Of a stretch of DNA of 64,000 nt, positions 51,258-58,894 are shown piece by piece. Location: contig CAKPQG010000001.1 in the NCBI GenBank assembly GCA_934178345.1, forward strand, positions 131,808 through 195,807. The letters are read 5' to 3'. Under the pieces are notes generated by a model. It ran no database searches, was not told the origin of the DNA, and worked only from the letters and a program-made list of their open reading frames with translations. Each line of letters opens with the position of its first letter. The stretch's first letter is position 1. Both the position numbers and the translations under genes were made by a program. The stretch comes from an uncultured Dialister sp. Lineage in GTDB: Bacteria; Bacillota; Negativicutes; Veillonellales; Dialisteraceae.

Positions 51258-52301
51258 TTATTTTGAAAGCTCTTTCTTGTATCGCGCGATCGTCTCTTCA
51301 TACGGCGCTTTCAGGACGCCTTTTTCTGTGATGATGCCGGCGATGAGAGAGGATGGCGTGACGTCGAAGGCGGGATTATAGACAGGGACGTCTTTCGGCG
51401 CGCTGTAGACGCCGGCAAATTTACGCACTTCGTCCGGATTTCTTTCTTCGATGATGATTTCCTTCCCGGAGGAGATGGAAAAGTCAAATGTCGAGAATGG
51501 CGCAGCGATGTAGAAAGGGATATGGTGGTAGGCTGCCATGACGGCGAGGCCGTAGGTGCCGATCTTATTGGCGGTATCGCCATTTGCTGCGATGCGGTCG
51601 GCTCCGACGATGACGGCGTCGATTTTCTTGTCTCGCATGACGGAGGCGGACATCGTATCGGAAATGAGGCAGCACGGGATATGCCCTTCCATGAGTTCGG
51701 TCGCGGTGAGGCGGCTCCCCTGCAGGAGCGGGCGCGTCTCATCCGCATACACGCACTCGATCGCGCCTCTTTCATGAAGGACGGAGAGGACGCCGAATGC
51801 CGTGCCGATGCCCGCCGTCGCCAGCGCTCCCGTATTGCAGTGGGTCAGGATGCGAAGGCCCTTCCTTCCGCGGAAAAGGTCTGCGCCATTTTCACCGATG
51901 GACCGGCAGGTGTGAATATCCTCTGCTTCGATCTCCTTCGCGCGCGCTAGGAGCGCATCCCCCGCTTCTTTGGCGGGATATCGAGCGAAGACTTTCTCCA
52001 TCTCGGAAACCGCCCATGAGAGATTCACCGCTGTCGGACGCGCCGCGCTGATTTCCTCGCAGGCGTGATGAAAGTGAGCGGATACATCGGGCGCGGAAAG
52101 GCATTCCCTATAGGCGAGGAGGACGGCGTAGGCGGCTGCGACACCGATCGCCGGGGCTCCGCGCACTGCAAGGATGCGGATGGCATCGGCTACCTCTCGG
52201 TAGTCCGTGCAGCTTAGATAGGTGATCTCAGAGGGGAGCTTCGTCTGGTCAAGAAGGCGGAGGCTCTCCCCTTCCCAAGCAAGTGATTTCAGCGCGCTCA
52301 T
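51258..52301 (-). CDS. mtnA: Methylthioribose-1-phosphate isomerase
   Basis: 347 aa. DYREVADAIRILAVRGAPAIGV (quoted in part: AVRGAPAIG), THCNTGALATAGIGTA with the catalytic Cys, ETRPLLQGSRLTA and VGADRIAANGDTANKIGTY (part: GADRIAANGDTANK) define MtnA, a relative of eIF2B. It opens methylthioribose-1-phosphate to the ribulose form. Start overlaps the mtnP stop by 4 bp. No mtnB/C/D/E/K genes are nearby. Confidence 0.95.
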   Translation of the reverse strand: MSALKSLAWEGESLRLLDQTKLPSEITYLSCTDYREVADAIRILAVRGAPAIGVAAAYAVLLAYRECLSAPDVSAHFHHACEEISAARPTAVNLSWAVSEMEKVFARYPAKEAGDALLARAKEIEAEDIHTCRSIGENGADLFRGRKGLRILTHCNTGALATAGIGTAFGVLSVLHERGAIECVYADETRPLLQGSRLTATELMEGHIPCCLISDTMSASVMRDKKIDAVIVGADRIAANGDTANKIGTYGLAVMAAYHHIPFYIAAPFSTFDFSISSGKEIIIEERNPDEVRKFAGVYSAPKDVPVYNPAFDVTPSSLIAGIITEKGVLKAPYEETIARYKKELSK

Positions 52302-53092
52302 ACGTGAAATCCTCCGAAGGCTTTTGCTGCGTGGCGGCAGTGGCAGTCCTTCTCTACATCATACGTCGCAAAGACATCGGTCACGATGCGATACATATTG
52401 CGGCTGTTTTCCGCCATGCAGTCCAAGACTTCCTGATGACTCAGTTCTTCTTTTGTGATGCCGGCCGCGAAATTCGTGACCATGGAAATGCTCGCGTAGC
52501 AGATCTCCGCTTCACGGGCGAGCTGGCACTCCGGTACATTCGTCATGCCGACGACATCAGCGCCCCACATGCGGTATGCCTTGATTTCTGCCGGAGTCTC
52601 GAAACGCGGCCCCTCGGTGCAGATGTATGTCCCCGTCGGATGTACGGTGATGCCTTCCTTCCTGCCGGCGGCCAGGATCGCTTCTCGAAGGGAGGCGCAG
52701 TACGGATGGCTCATGTCGAGATGAGCGACGCCATAGCGCTCGCCATCGTAGAAGGTCCCTTCGCGGGATTTCGTCATATCGATGAACTGATCCAGAAGCA
52801 CCAGCTCGCCCGGCTTATAGTCCGGATTCAGCGAGCCGACCGCCGTCGTCGTGATGACGGCTGCGACATCCAGCATTTTCAGGGCAAACATATTGGCGCG
52901 GTAATTGATCTTGTGCGGCGGGATCGTGTGATGCGCCCCATGACGGGACAGATGGATGATTTCCCTGCCTTCAAAGAAACCGGCCTCATACTTCGCTTCG
53001 CCATAAGGTGTCTCGATGATATGCTCGGTCACGTCCTGCAGCAGGACAGAATTTTCCGCTCCGGTGCCGCCGATGAAAGCGATTTTTTTCAT
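52298..53092 (-). CDS. mtnP: Methylthioadenosine phosphorylase family protein
   Basis: 264 aa. IAFIGGTGAENSVLL, LSRHGAHHTIPPHKINYRAN (phosphate and purine loop) and ISMVTNFAAGITKEELSH place it in the MTAP/PNP-II family. It splits methylthioadenosine with phosphate to adenine and methylthioribose-1-phosphate, the substrate of the next gene. Start ATG 53092 after AAGGAGA; a longer frame exists without a ribosome site. ATGA overlap with hslO. A methylthioinosine-specific variant is possible given mtaD. Confidence 0.9.
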   Translation of the reverse strand: MKKIAFIGGTGAENSVLLQDVTEHIIETPYGEAKYEAGFFEGREIIHLSRHGAHHTIPPHKINYRANMFALKMLDVAAVITTTAVGSLNPDYKPGELVLLDQFIDMTKSREGTFYDGERYGVAHLDMSHPYCASLREAILAAGRKEGITVHPTGTYICTEGPRFETPAEIKAYRMWGADVVGMTNVPECQLAREAEICYASISMVTNFAAGITKEELSHQEVLDCMAENSRNMYRIVTDVFATYDVEKDCHCRHAAKAFGGFHV

Positions 53093-53955
53093 TGTACATG
53101 ATCTCCTTCCATGAACCATTTCGAAAGTGTATCTCGATCGATCGTATATTTCTTATCACAGTACGGGCAGACGATCTCGATGGACGGATCAGCGAGCAGG
53201 CTCTGCTTCTCCGCCTCCGGGAGAGACTTCAGCGTCCCTTTGATGCGTTCTTCCGAGCAGGTGCAGCGGAAGGTCAAAGGCCCGTCTTTGAGCAGTTCAA
53301 ATTTGCCTTCGACCAGAAGTTTTTCCAGAGAGCCCTTTTCTTTGGTATCCTTCGTCAGGTCCCAGCGATCCAGCTCGCGGAAAAGCTCGGCGAATTTTCC
53401 CATATTTCCTTCCGGCAGGAGCTGCGCCATGAAGCCGACCGAGCGCAGGATGTCGCCCTTCTCGGTCATGGAAAGATCCAGCTTCACCGCCGACAGCGTC
53501 TGCTCAGACGTATTCATATACTCGGTGAGGCAAGCCGACATATCTCCATGAGACAAGTTCACCGTGCTTGTATACGGGAGCTTCAGGAGCGAGTAGCGCG
53601 TCACGAAGAGCTGCCCCTTCGCTGCCACCAGCGCCGCCTCATGCACATCGTCACAAGGCACGCCTTCCCCCGCTTCCGGATGATCGAGGAAACCGCGGAC
53701 AAAGCGCCCGTCATAGGCATCGACGTGGATCGTCCCTAAGGGGCTTCCTGTCACCCACTGGAAGGAAATCCCTTCGTGATTCTTGAAATCATTGATGAGG
53801 ATCGCAGCCCCTGTCATCGCCTTCGCGAGGATCCTCGCAGACGCTGGCGGCAGATGATGGATCGCTTCCGCTTCGAGGGATACATTCGACGTATCCGCGA
53901 CAGTCAGCCGGATGCCGTCCGCGCTCAGATAATGCTGAATGGTATTCGTATTCAT
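53089..53955 (-). CDS. hslO: Redox-regulated chaperone Hsp33
   Basis: 288 aa. The middle has VTGSPLGTIHVDAYDGRFVRGFL-type glycine turns (GTIHVDAYDGRFVRG) and the C-terminal zinc switch has FRCTCSEE then VCPYCDKKY, the four cysteines of Hsp33. It becomes an active holdase when oxidised. First gene of hslO-mtnP-mtnA; the chaperone and the thiol-salvage genes are translationally coupled. Confidence 0.95.
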   Translation of the reverse strand: MNTNTIQHYLSADGIRLTVADTSNVSLEAEAIHHLPPASARILAKAMTGAAILINDFKNHEGISFQWVTGSPLGTIHVDAYDGRFVRGFLDHPEAGEGVPCDDVHEAALVAAKGQLFVTRYSLLKLPYTSTVNLSHGDMSACLTEYMNTSEQTLSAVKLDLSMTEKGDILRSVGFMAQLLPEGNMGKFAELFRELDRWDLTKDTKEKGSLEKLLVEGKFELLKDGPLTFRCTCSEERIKGTLKSLPEAEKQSLLADPSIEIVCPYCDKKYTIDRDTLSKWFMEGDHVQ

Positions 53956-54025
53956 AGTCTAAACCTCTGGTATACATGAAATTTTTTGCCGGAAAAAAGC
54001 TCCGGCAGCAGCATAAATCGCATAT

Positions 54026-54034
54026 ATTATAGCA
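54026..54034 (-). promoter_or_regulatory. Extended -10 promoter for hslO-mtnP-mtnA
   Basis: TGCTATAAT on the minus strand, a perfect extended -10. A GCCGGA/TCCGGC hairpin (53990-54009) lies in the leader. Confidence 0.65.
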
Positions 54035-54055
54035 TAATGGAAAGAGGAATGGCGA

Positions 54056-54180
54056 GGTTTATAGGGGGGGCTCGTGGGGCGTATCACCCGGTAGCTCTGT
54101 TTCAAAGTCGCATTTCTCATTCAAGCGAAACTTTCAAACGTAATCAAAGGGCAACCCGCCCCACGGGCCACCCCCGAAAC
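54056..54180. repeat. Reverse-oriented composite repeat remnant upstream of cspA
   Basis: Contains the complement of the GAAAGCTTT...TGCCCTTTGATT module and a GCCCCACGGGCCACCC end; hairpin and heptads are missing. Confidence 0.55.
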
Positions 54181-54215
54181 CCCCATATATTCTACGCATT
54201 TTCTCATGTTTTTGG

Positions 54216-54244
54216 TTGACTGAACTATGAATTTATGGTATTGT
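54216..54244 (+). promoter_or_regulatory. Promoter for cspA
   Basis: TTGACT, 17 bp, TATTGT with an upstream TGG giving an extended -10. The leader of about 45 nt ends in AGGAGG. Confidence 0.7.
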
Positions 54245-54296
54245 TGAATCATGCTCAATAAGAGCAGTGTAAGTCATTTTTTTAGGAGGAATTTCC

Positions 54297-54497
54297 ATGA
54301 AAGGTACAGTTAAGTGGTTCAGTGCAGAAAAAGGCTACGGCTTTATTGAAAGAGAAGAAGGCGGCGACGTTTTCGTTCATTTCTCTGCTATTCAGGCTGA
54401 CGGCTTCAAAACACTGAATGAAGGCCAGAAGGTCGATTTCGAAATTATTGATGGTGCAAGAGGACCTCAGGCTGCTAACGTTAAAGTTGAAGGCTGA
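54297..54497 (+). CDS. cspA: Cold shock protein, CspA family
   Basis: 66 aa single OB-fold. RNP1 KGYGFIER and RNP2 DVFVHFSAI are intact, starting MKGTVKWFSAE. It binds single-stranded RNA and relieves secondary structure. Own promoter and terminator; the only plus-strand gene in the right 20 kb. Confidence 0.97.
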   Translation: MKGTVKWFSAEKGYGFIEREEGGDVFVHFSAIQADGFKTLNEGQKVDFEIIDGARGPQAANVKVEG

Positions 54498-54541
54498 TCA
54501 CTGAACTGACTGCTATATAGCGTAAGTTTGTAACCAAAGAT

Positions 54542-54583
54542 AAAAAGAGAGCCGTGAATCAAACGATTCACGGCTCTCTTTTT
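54542..54583. terminator. Terminator after cspA
   Basis: AAAAAGAGAGCCGTGAATC and its exact complement around a 4-nt loop; 19-bp perfect stem. Confidence 0.92.
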
Positions 54584-54596
54584 GCTTGTTTCATAG

Positions 54597-55030
54597 CCGG
54601 GGTTAGCCCCTCGGGGCGTTGCCGTCCTTTGATTGCGAGCGAAAGAGGTTCAGCGGGTTCTACAGGTAGGGCGGGGTTGGTGCGGCGCATTTCGTCATCC
54701 TGAGCGGAGAAAAACGTCGTATGTTAAAAAATGGCTTATCTGAAATGTGAGAACTGAGTCGAAGGATCTAAGGAAACGCTGATTAAATCGCAGAATCAGA
54801 TTTCATATGGATTTTTATACATAGCTTCGTCATCATCTTCCTTAAATAGCTCGCTATTCTCGTCAGATGATTCCTTGCTCTGTATAAAAATCCAAGAATA
54901 AAATCTGACAACGATTTAATCAGTGTTTCCCTAAGCGCCGCGAAGTACAAATAGTGGCGATGCCCGAACGTGGTATTTAGTCACCAGTCACTAGTCACTC
55001 CTAATCCCCAATCCCTAGCTACTTATCTCT
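54597..55030. repeat. Triple-nested composite repeat
   Basis: Outer unit: GGGGTTAGCCCCTCGGGGC, 9-bp GGTTCA units, left hairpin arm TGCGGCGC (54680-54687), and right arm GCGCCGC (54935-54941) followed by the GGCGATGCCCG segment and heptads. Between the arms lies an 80-bp insert GTCATCCTGAGCGG ... GTCGAAGGATCTAA, and inside that the MITE 54772-54930. Confidence 0.85.
54768..54934. mobile_element. MITE-like element, full-length copy 4, reverse orientation
   Basis: 159 bp (54772-54930), GGAAACGCTGATTAAATCG to CGATTTAATCAGTGTTTCC, flanked by CTAA on both sides (54768-54771 and 54931-54934). The same host repeat without the MITE, reading GGATCTAAGCGCCGC, is present near 60450 and 60810, proving insertion and a CTAA target duplication. 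Confidence 0.92.
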
Positions 55031-55048
55031 AATCCTTACTTTCAAACT

Positions 55049-56014
55049 TTATGCCTTCTTTCCGGAGATATTCTCTCTCATCTCGGTATCGGCTGCAATA
55101 TTTTTCATTTGATAGTAATCCATGACCCCCAGATTTCCCTTCTGGAGGGCTTCTGCCATAGCCTTTGGCACTTCGGCCTGGGCTTCGACGACTTTTGCCT
55201 GCATTTCCTGGGTATAGGCGCGCATTTCCTGCTCTTTGGCGACGGCCATGGCGCGGCGTTCTTCGGCTCGTGCCTGCGCGATCTGTTTATCCGCTTCTGC
55301 CTGATCGGTCTGGAGCTGGGCGCCGATATTTCTGCCTACGTCGACATCAGCGATATCGATGGAGAGGATTTCAAAGGCTGTCCCCGAGTCGAGACCTTTG
55401 CCGAGGACCGTGCGGGAAATGTGATCCGGATTTTCCAGTACGTCGGTGTGTTTTTCGGAGGAGCCGACGGTCGTGACGATGCCTTCCCCGACGCGGGCGA
55501 TGATGGTCGCTTCCCCTGCCCCGCCGACGAGGCGGTCGATATTCGCACGGACGGTGACACGCGCGCGGACCTTGAGCTCGATGCCGTTCTTTGCGACCGC
55601 AGAAATGGTCGGGGTCTCGATGACTTTCGGATTGACACTCATCTGGACAGCCTCAAGGACATTGCGGCCTGCGAGGTCGATGGCAGCTGCCTGCTCGAAG
55701 GAGAGATCGATCTGTGCGCGGTGCGCTGCGATCAGGGCATCGACGACGTTATCCACATTGCCGCCTGCGAGGTAGTGCGCTTCGAGCTGGTTCACATTGA
55801 GGAGAAGTCCCGCTTTCGTGCCTTTAATGAGCGGCAGCACGATCATCTGCGGAGAGACGCGGCGGATCCGCATCCCCACCAGATTGAAGAGGGAAATATT
55901 CACATCCGCGGCGAGTGCAGAGATCCACAGTCCGATCGGCACGAAGTGCAGCAGGACGGACAGAGCCGCGATGGCGATGAAAAAGATAATCACAGGAAAA
56001 AGTAAAAGTTCCAT
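55049..56014 (-). CDS. floA: Flotillin-like protein FloA
   Basis: 321 aa. N-terminal membrane segment(s) (about 5-35), SPFH domain with GRNVLEAVQMSVNPKVIETP, then an Ala/Glu-rich coiled coil (QAEADKQIAQARAEERRAMA) and a short tail. It scaffolds functional membrane microdomains. AAAGGAGG precedes the ATG; NfeD is encoded just upstream, the conserved floA-nfeD pair. Confidence 0.94.
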   Translation of the reverse strand: MELLLFPVIIFFIAIAALSVLLHFVPIGLWISALAADVNISLFNLVGMRIRRVSPQMIVLPLIKGTKAGLLLNVNQLEAHYLAGGNVDNVVDALIAAHRAQIDLSFEQAAAIDLAGRNVLEAVQMSVNPKVIETPTISAVAKNGIELKVRARVTVRANIDRLVGGAGEATIIARVGEGIVTTVGSSEKHTDVLENPDHISRTVLGKGLDSGTAFEILSIDIADVDVGRNIGAQLQTDQAEADKQIAQARAEERRAMAVAKEQEMRAYTQEMQAKVVEAQAEVPKAMAEALQKGNLGVMDYYQMKNIAADTEMRENISGKKA

Positions 56015-56027
56015 ACATGCCTCCTTT

Positions 56028-56738
56028 TTAATGAGAAATCAGCGCTTTCTTCACGACAAGATAGCTTCCTTCCGCTTTGATGACGATGACCTTCTCCCCT
56101 TTCTCTATGAAGTCGCCGCGAGAGACAGCGTCCAGGAGATGGCCTTCGATGTCCACTTTGCCGGAAGGTCGAAGGACCGAGACTGTCATCCCCTCTTTTC
56201 CCGCATAGGAAGACAGATCCGCAGCAGAAGACTTGAAGCCTTTCTGTCCGGTGAGGGAATCGCGCAATGTGACTTTCTGCCAGAGGCGGCTCTGGGACAG
56301 GTGATCGACCAGGAAGTAGAAACCGATCCCGGCGAGAAGTACGCCGGCGGACAGGATATAGAGAGCCGTCATGTCTCCGCCGAAGGTGAAGAAAAGCCCG
56401 GAGAGAAGGAGGACGAGCCCGATGACAGCCGCTACGCCTGTCATGAGTGCCAGAATATCTAGAATGACCAGCGCGAGCCCGCCAAAGTACAAGACGGCTT
56501 CGAGCATCTGATTTCCTTCTGACCAGTTTGCCCCGATCAGAAGGCAGCCCGCGATCGCCGCCGCCAGCGCTCCGCCCGAGAATCCGGCAGTCTTGATTTC
56601 CGCTAAAATTGAAACAATGATGACGGCAGAGAGCAGCCCTTCGACGATAGGATGTCGGAAAACGTCTGCCATGGGCATGGCATCGGCTGCCAGCACCTGC
56701 ATCGGAAAGAACAGTAGGAGAAATAGAAATTTCTTCAT
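56028..56738 (-). CDS. NfeD family membrane protein
   Basis: 236 aa. Signal-like N-terminus (about 1-18), four or five membrane helices (about 30-150), and a C-terminal OB-fold domain (about 165-230) with GKVDIEGHLLDAVSRGDFIEKG (part: GKVDIEGHLLDAVS). It lacks the N-terminal ClpP-like protease of long NfeD forms. Works with FloA in membrane domain organisation. Confidence 0.88.
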   Translation of the reverse strand: MKKFLFLLLFFPMQVLAADAMPMADVFRHPIVEGLLSAVIIVSILAEIKTAGFSGGALAAAIAGCLLIGANWSEGNQMLEAVLYFGGLALVILDILALMTGVAAVIGLVLLLSGLFFTFGGDMTALYILSAGVLLAGIGFYFLVDHLSQSRLWQKVTLRDSLTGQKGFKSSAADLSSYAGKEGMTVSVLRPSGKVDIEGHLLDAVSRGDFIEKGEKVIVIKAEGSYLVVKKALISH

Positions 56739-56848
56739 TTTCGATCAGATGCCTCCTTTCGTGAACTGATTTCCTATTCATTATACACTATGCAGATAAA
56801 ATTTTTCCTGTATTTTTTCCGCAATCCCCTGCCGCGGCAGATTCGCGC

Positions 56849-56888
56849 AAAAAAGAACCCCGAGCATGTGCTTCGGGGTTCTTCTTTT
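56849..56888 (-). terminator. Terminator after aspS
   Basis: AAGAACCCCGA / TCGGGGTTCTT stem; T-run on the minus-strand side. Confidence 0.9.
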
Positions 56889-56896
56889 GATGAAAA

Positions 56897-58717
56897 TTAG
56901 TCGACCGGTTTTGCGAAGAGGTCTTTTTCTTTCTCTTTCTTGAGAGCGGTCTTGATGTGGAGTTCTTTCAGCTGCTTATCAGCGACGACAGACGGTGCCT
57001 GGGTGAGCGGATCGATCGCGCTCTGGGTTTTCGGGAAGGCGATGACGTCACGGATGGAGTCGAGGTGGAGCATCAGCATGACGAGGCGGTCAAGGCCGAG
57101 GGCGATGCCTGCATGCGGCGGAGCGCCGTACTTGAATGCGTCAAGCAGGAAGCCGAATTTCTGCTCTGCTTCTTCCTGAGAGATACCGATGGCTTCGAAT
57201 ACTTTTTCCTGCAGATCCTGCTGGTAGATACGCAGGGAGCCGCCGCCGGCTTCGACACCGTTCAGAACCATATCGTAGGCTTTCGCATAGACCTTGGACG
57301 GATCGGTGAGGAGGTACTGGACATCTTCATCTCTTGGTGCGGTGAATGGATGATGTTCAGCGACGTAGCGTTTTTCTTCTTCGCTGTATTCGAACATCGG
57401 GAAGTCGGTGACCCAGCGGAAGCAGAATTCGTTCGGGTCGATGAGGTTCATGCGGCGAGCCATTTCGAGACGGAGTTCGCCCAGCGCCTGTGCCACGACT
57501 TTCGGCTTGTCAGCGATGATGAGGACGAGGTCGCCTTTTTCTGCTTCGCAGACTTTGCCGATTTCACGGATCTTGTCTTCGCCGAGGAATTTGGTGATCT
57601 GGCATTTCAGGCTGCCGTCTTCATTGAAGCCGATCCATGCGAGGCCTTTGGCGCCATAGTGGCCGACGTATTCGACGAGGCCGTCGAGTTCACGACGCGG
57701 GATGCCGGCATCGCCTTTGACAGTGATGGCTTTCACGCAGCCGCCATTGTCAAGGACGGAGCGGAATACTTTGAATCCGGTGTCACGGAGAAGGTCGGAT
57801 ACATCATAGAAATGCATATCGAAGCGAAGGTCCGGCTTGTCGGAGCCATAGAGAGCCATGGCGTCATCCCATTTGATTCTCTTGAACGGGATCTCAATAT
57901 CGACATTGAGGACTTTCTTGAAGACTCTCTGCATCATGTGTTCCATGAGGTCCAGGATGAAGTCCTGGTCTTCGAAGGAGAGTTCCATATCCAGCTGGGT
58001 GAATTCCGGCTGGCGATCGGCACGCAGGTCTTCATCGCGGAAGCAGCGAGCGACCTGGAAGTAGCGTTCCAGACCGGAAACCATGAGCAACTGTTTGAAG
58101 AGCTGCGGGGACTGCGGGAGCGCGTAGAATTTGCCCGGGTTCACGCGGGAGGGGACGAGGTAGTCGCGGGCACCTTCCGGGGTGCTCTTGGTGAGCATCG
58201 GGGTCTCGATTTCGAGGAAATTGTGTTCATCGAGGAAGGTTCTCATCTCATGTACGATCTTATGGCGCATAATGAGGTGGTTCTGCATTTCCGGACGGCG
58301 CAGGTCGATATAGCGGTATTTCAGACGGACGTTCTCATCGACGTCGATGCCATCTTCGACATAGAATGGCGGGGTCTTCGCCTTATTCAGGATACGAAGC
58401 TCGGAAACGACGACTTCCACCTTGCCGGTCTTCATCTTCGGGTTGACAGTTTCTTCGCTTCTCTCTCTGACCTTGCCTTTGACAGCGAGGACGAATTCAC
58501 TGCGGCAGGCTTCCGCTTTGTGGAACGCTTCTTCCCCGTACTGTGGGCTCATGACGAGCTGTACAATACCGCTTCTGTCGCGAAGGTCGATGAAAATGAG
58601 ACCGCCATGGTCACGACGGGTATTCACCCAGCCTGCCAGTGTCAGTTCTTTGCCGCAGTCATTTTCTGTTACCAGACCGCATCCGCAGGATCTATGCATC
58701 CCTGCCATTGTTTCCAT
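56897..58717 (-). CDS. aspS: Aspartyl-tRNA synthetase
   Basis: 606 aa class II enzyme of the bacterial type. N-terminal anticodon-binding OB fold (GWVNTRRDHGGLIFIDLRDR), motif 2 FRDEDLRADRQPEF, bacterial GAD insertion (about 290-430) and motif 3 GIALGLDRLVML. Bacterial-type AspRS can be non-discriminating and feed GatCAB with Asp-tRNA(Asn); no asparaginyl-tRNA synthetase is seen here. Starts ATG 58717, with later ATGs possible at codons 4 and 7. It follows hisS by 177 bp. Confidence 0.96.
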   Translation of the reverse strand: METMAGMHRSCGCGLVTENDCGKELTLAGWVNTRRDHGGLIFIDLRDRSGIVQLVMSPQYGEEAFHKAEACRSEFVLAVKGKVRERSEETVNPKMKTGKVEVVVSELRILNKAKTPPFYVEDGIDVDENVRLKYRYIDLRRPEMQNHLIMRHKIVHEMRTFLDEHNFLEIETPMLTKSTPEGARDYLVPSRVNPGKFYALPQSPQLFKQLLMVSGLERYFQVARCFRDEDLRADRQPEFTQLDMELSFEDQDFILDLMEHMMQRVFKKVLNVDIEIPFKRIKWDDAMALYGSDKPDLRFDMHFYDVSDLLRDTGFKVFRSVLDNGGCVKAITVKGDAGIPRRELDGLVEYVGHYGAKGLAWIGFNEDGSLKCQITKFLGEDKIREIGKVCEAEKGDLVLIIADKPKVVAQALGELRLEMARRMNLIDPNEFCFRWVTDFPMFEYSEEEKRYVAEHHPFTAPRDEDVQYLLTDPSKVYAKAYDMVLNGVEAGGGSLRIYQQDLQEKVFEAIGISQEEAEQKFGFLLDAFKYGAPPHAGIALGLDRLVMLMLHLDSIRDVIAFPKTQSAIDPLTQAPSVVADKQLKELHIKTALKKEKEKDLFAKPVD

Positions 58718-58746
58718 ATTAGAGCACCTCTTTATAAAAATGTTGA

Positions 58747-58780
58747 CGCTGCGAGAGATCTCGAGGAGATCCCGTCAGCG
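58747..58780 (-). promoter_or_regulatory. Stable hairpin in the aspS leader
   Basis: CGCTG ... CAGCG outer stem enclosing GATCTC-GAG-GAGATC. It ends about 30 nt before the aspS start. No T-box consensus is present. Could attenuate or stabilise the message. Confidence 0.4.
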
Positions 58781-58825
58781 AAAATAAATGATATGTTAGA
58801 TTGGTTGTGAGTGGATCAAGGGGTG

Positions 58826-58890
58826 ATGGCAAATGAAAGCTCTGCTCGAACGAGAAATGGCGGAGCGGCTCCCTAGTCACCAGTCACAAA
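58826..58890. repeat. Composite repeat fragment between hisS and aspS
   Basis: GAAAGCTCTGCTCGAACGAG, a short hairpin remnant GCGGAGCGGC and CTAGTCA/CCAGTCA heptads ending near the hisS stop. Confidence 0.6.
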
Positions 58891-58894
58891 ACGA

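Noticed and set aside
54056..54180. Small ORF (77 codons) upstream of cspA
   Set aside because: It runs through a reverse composite repeat and has no ribosome site.
58718..58894. T-box leader before aspS or hisS
   Set aside because: The conserved T-box core is absent in both leaders.
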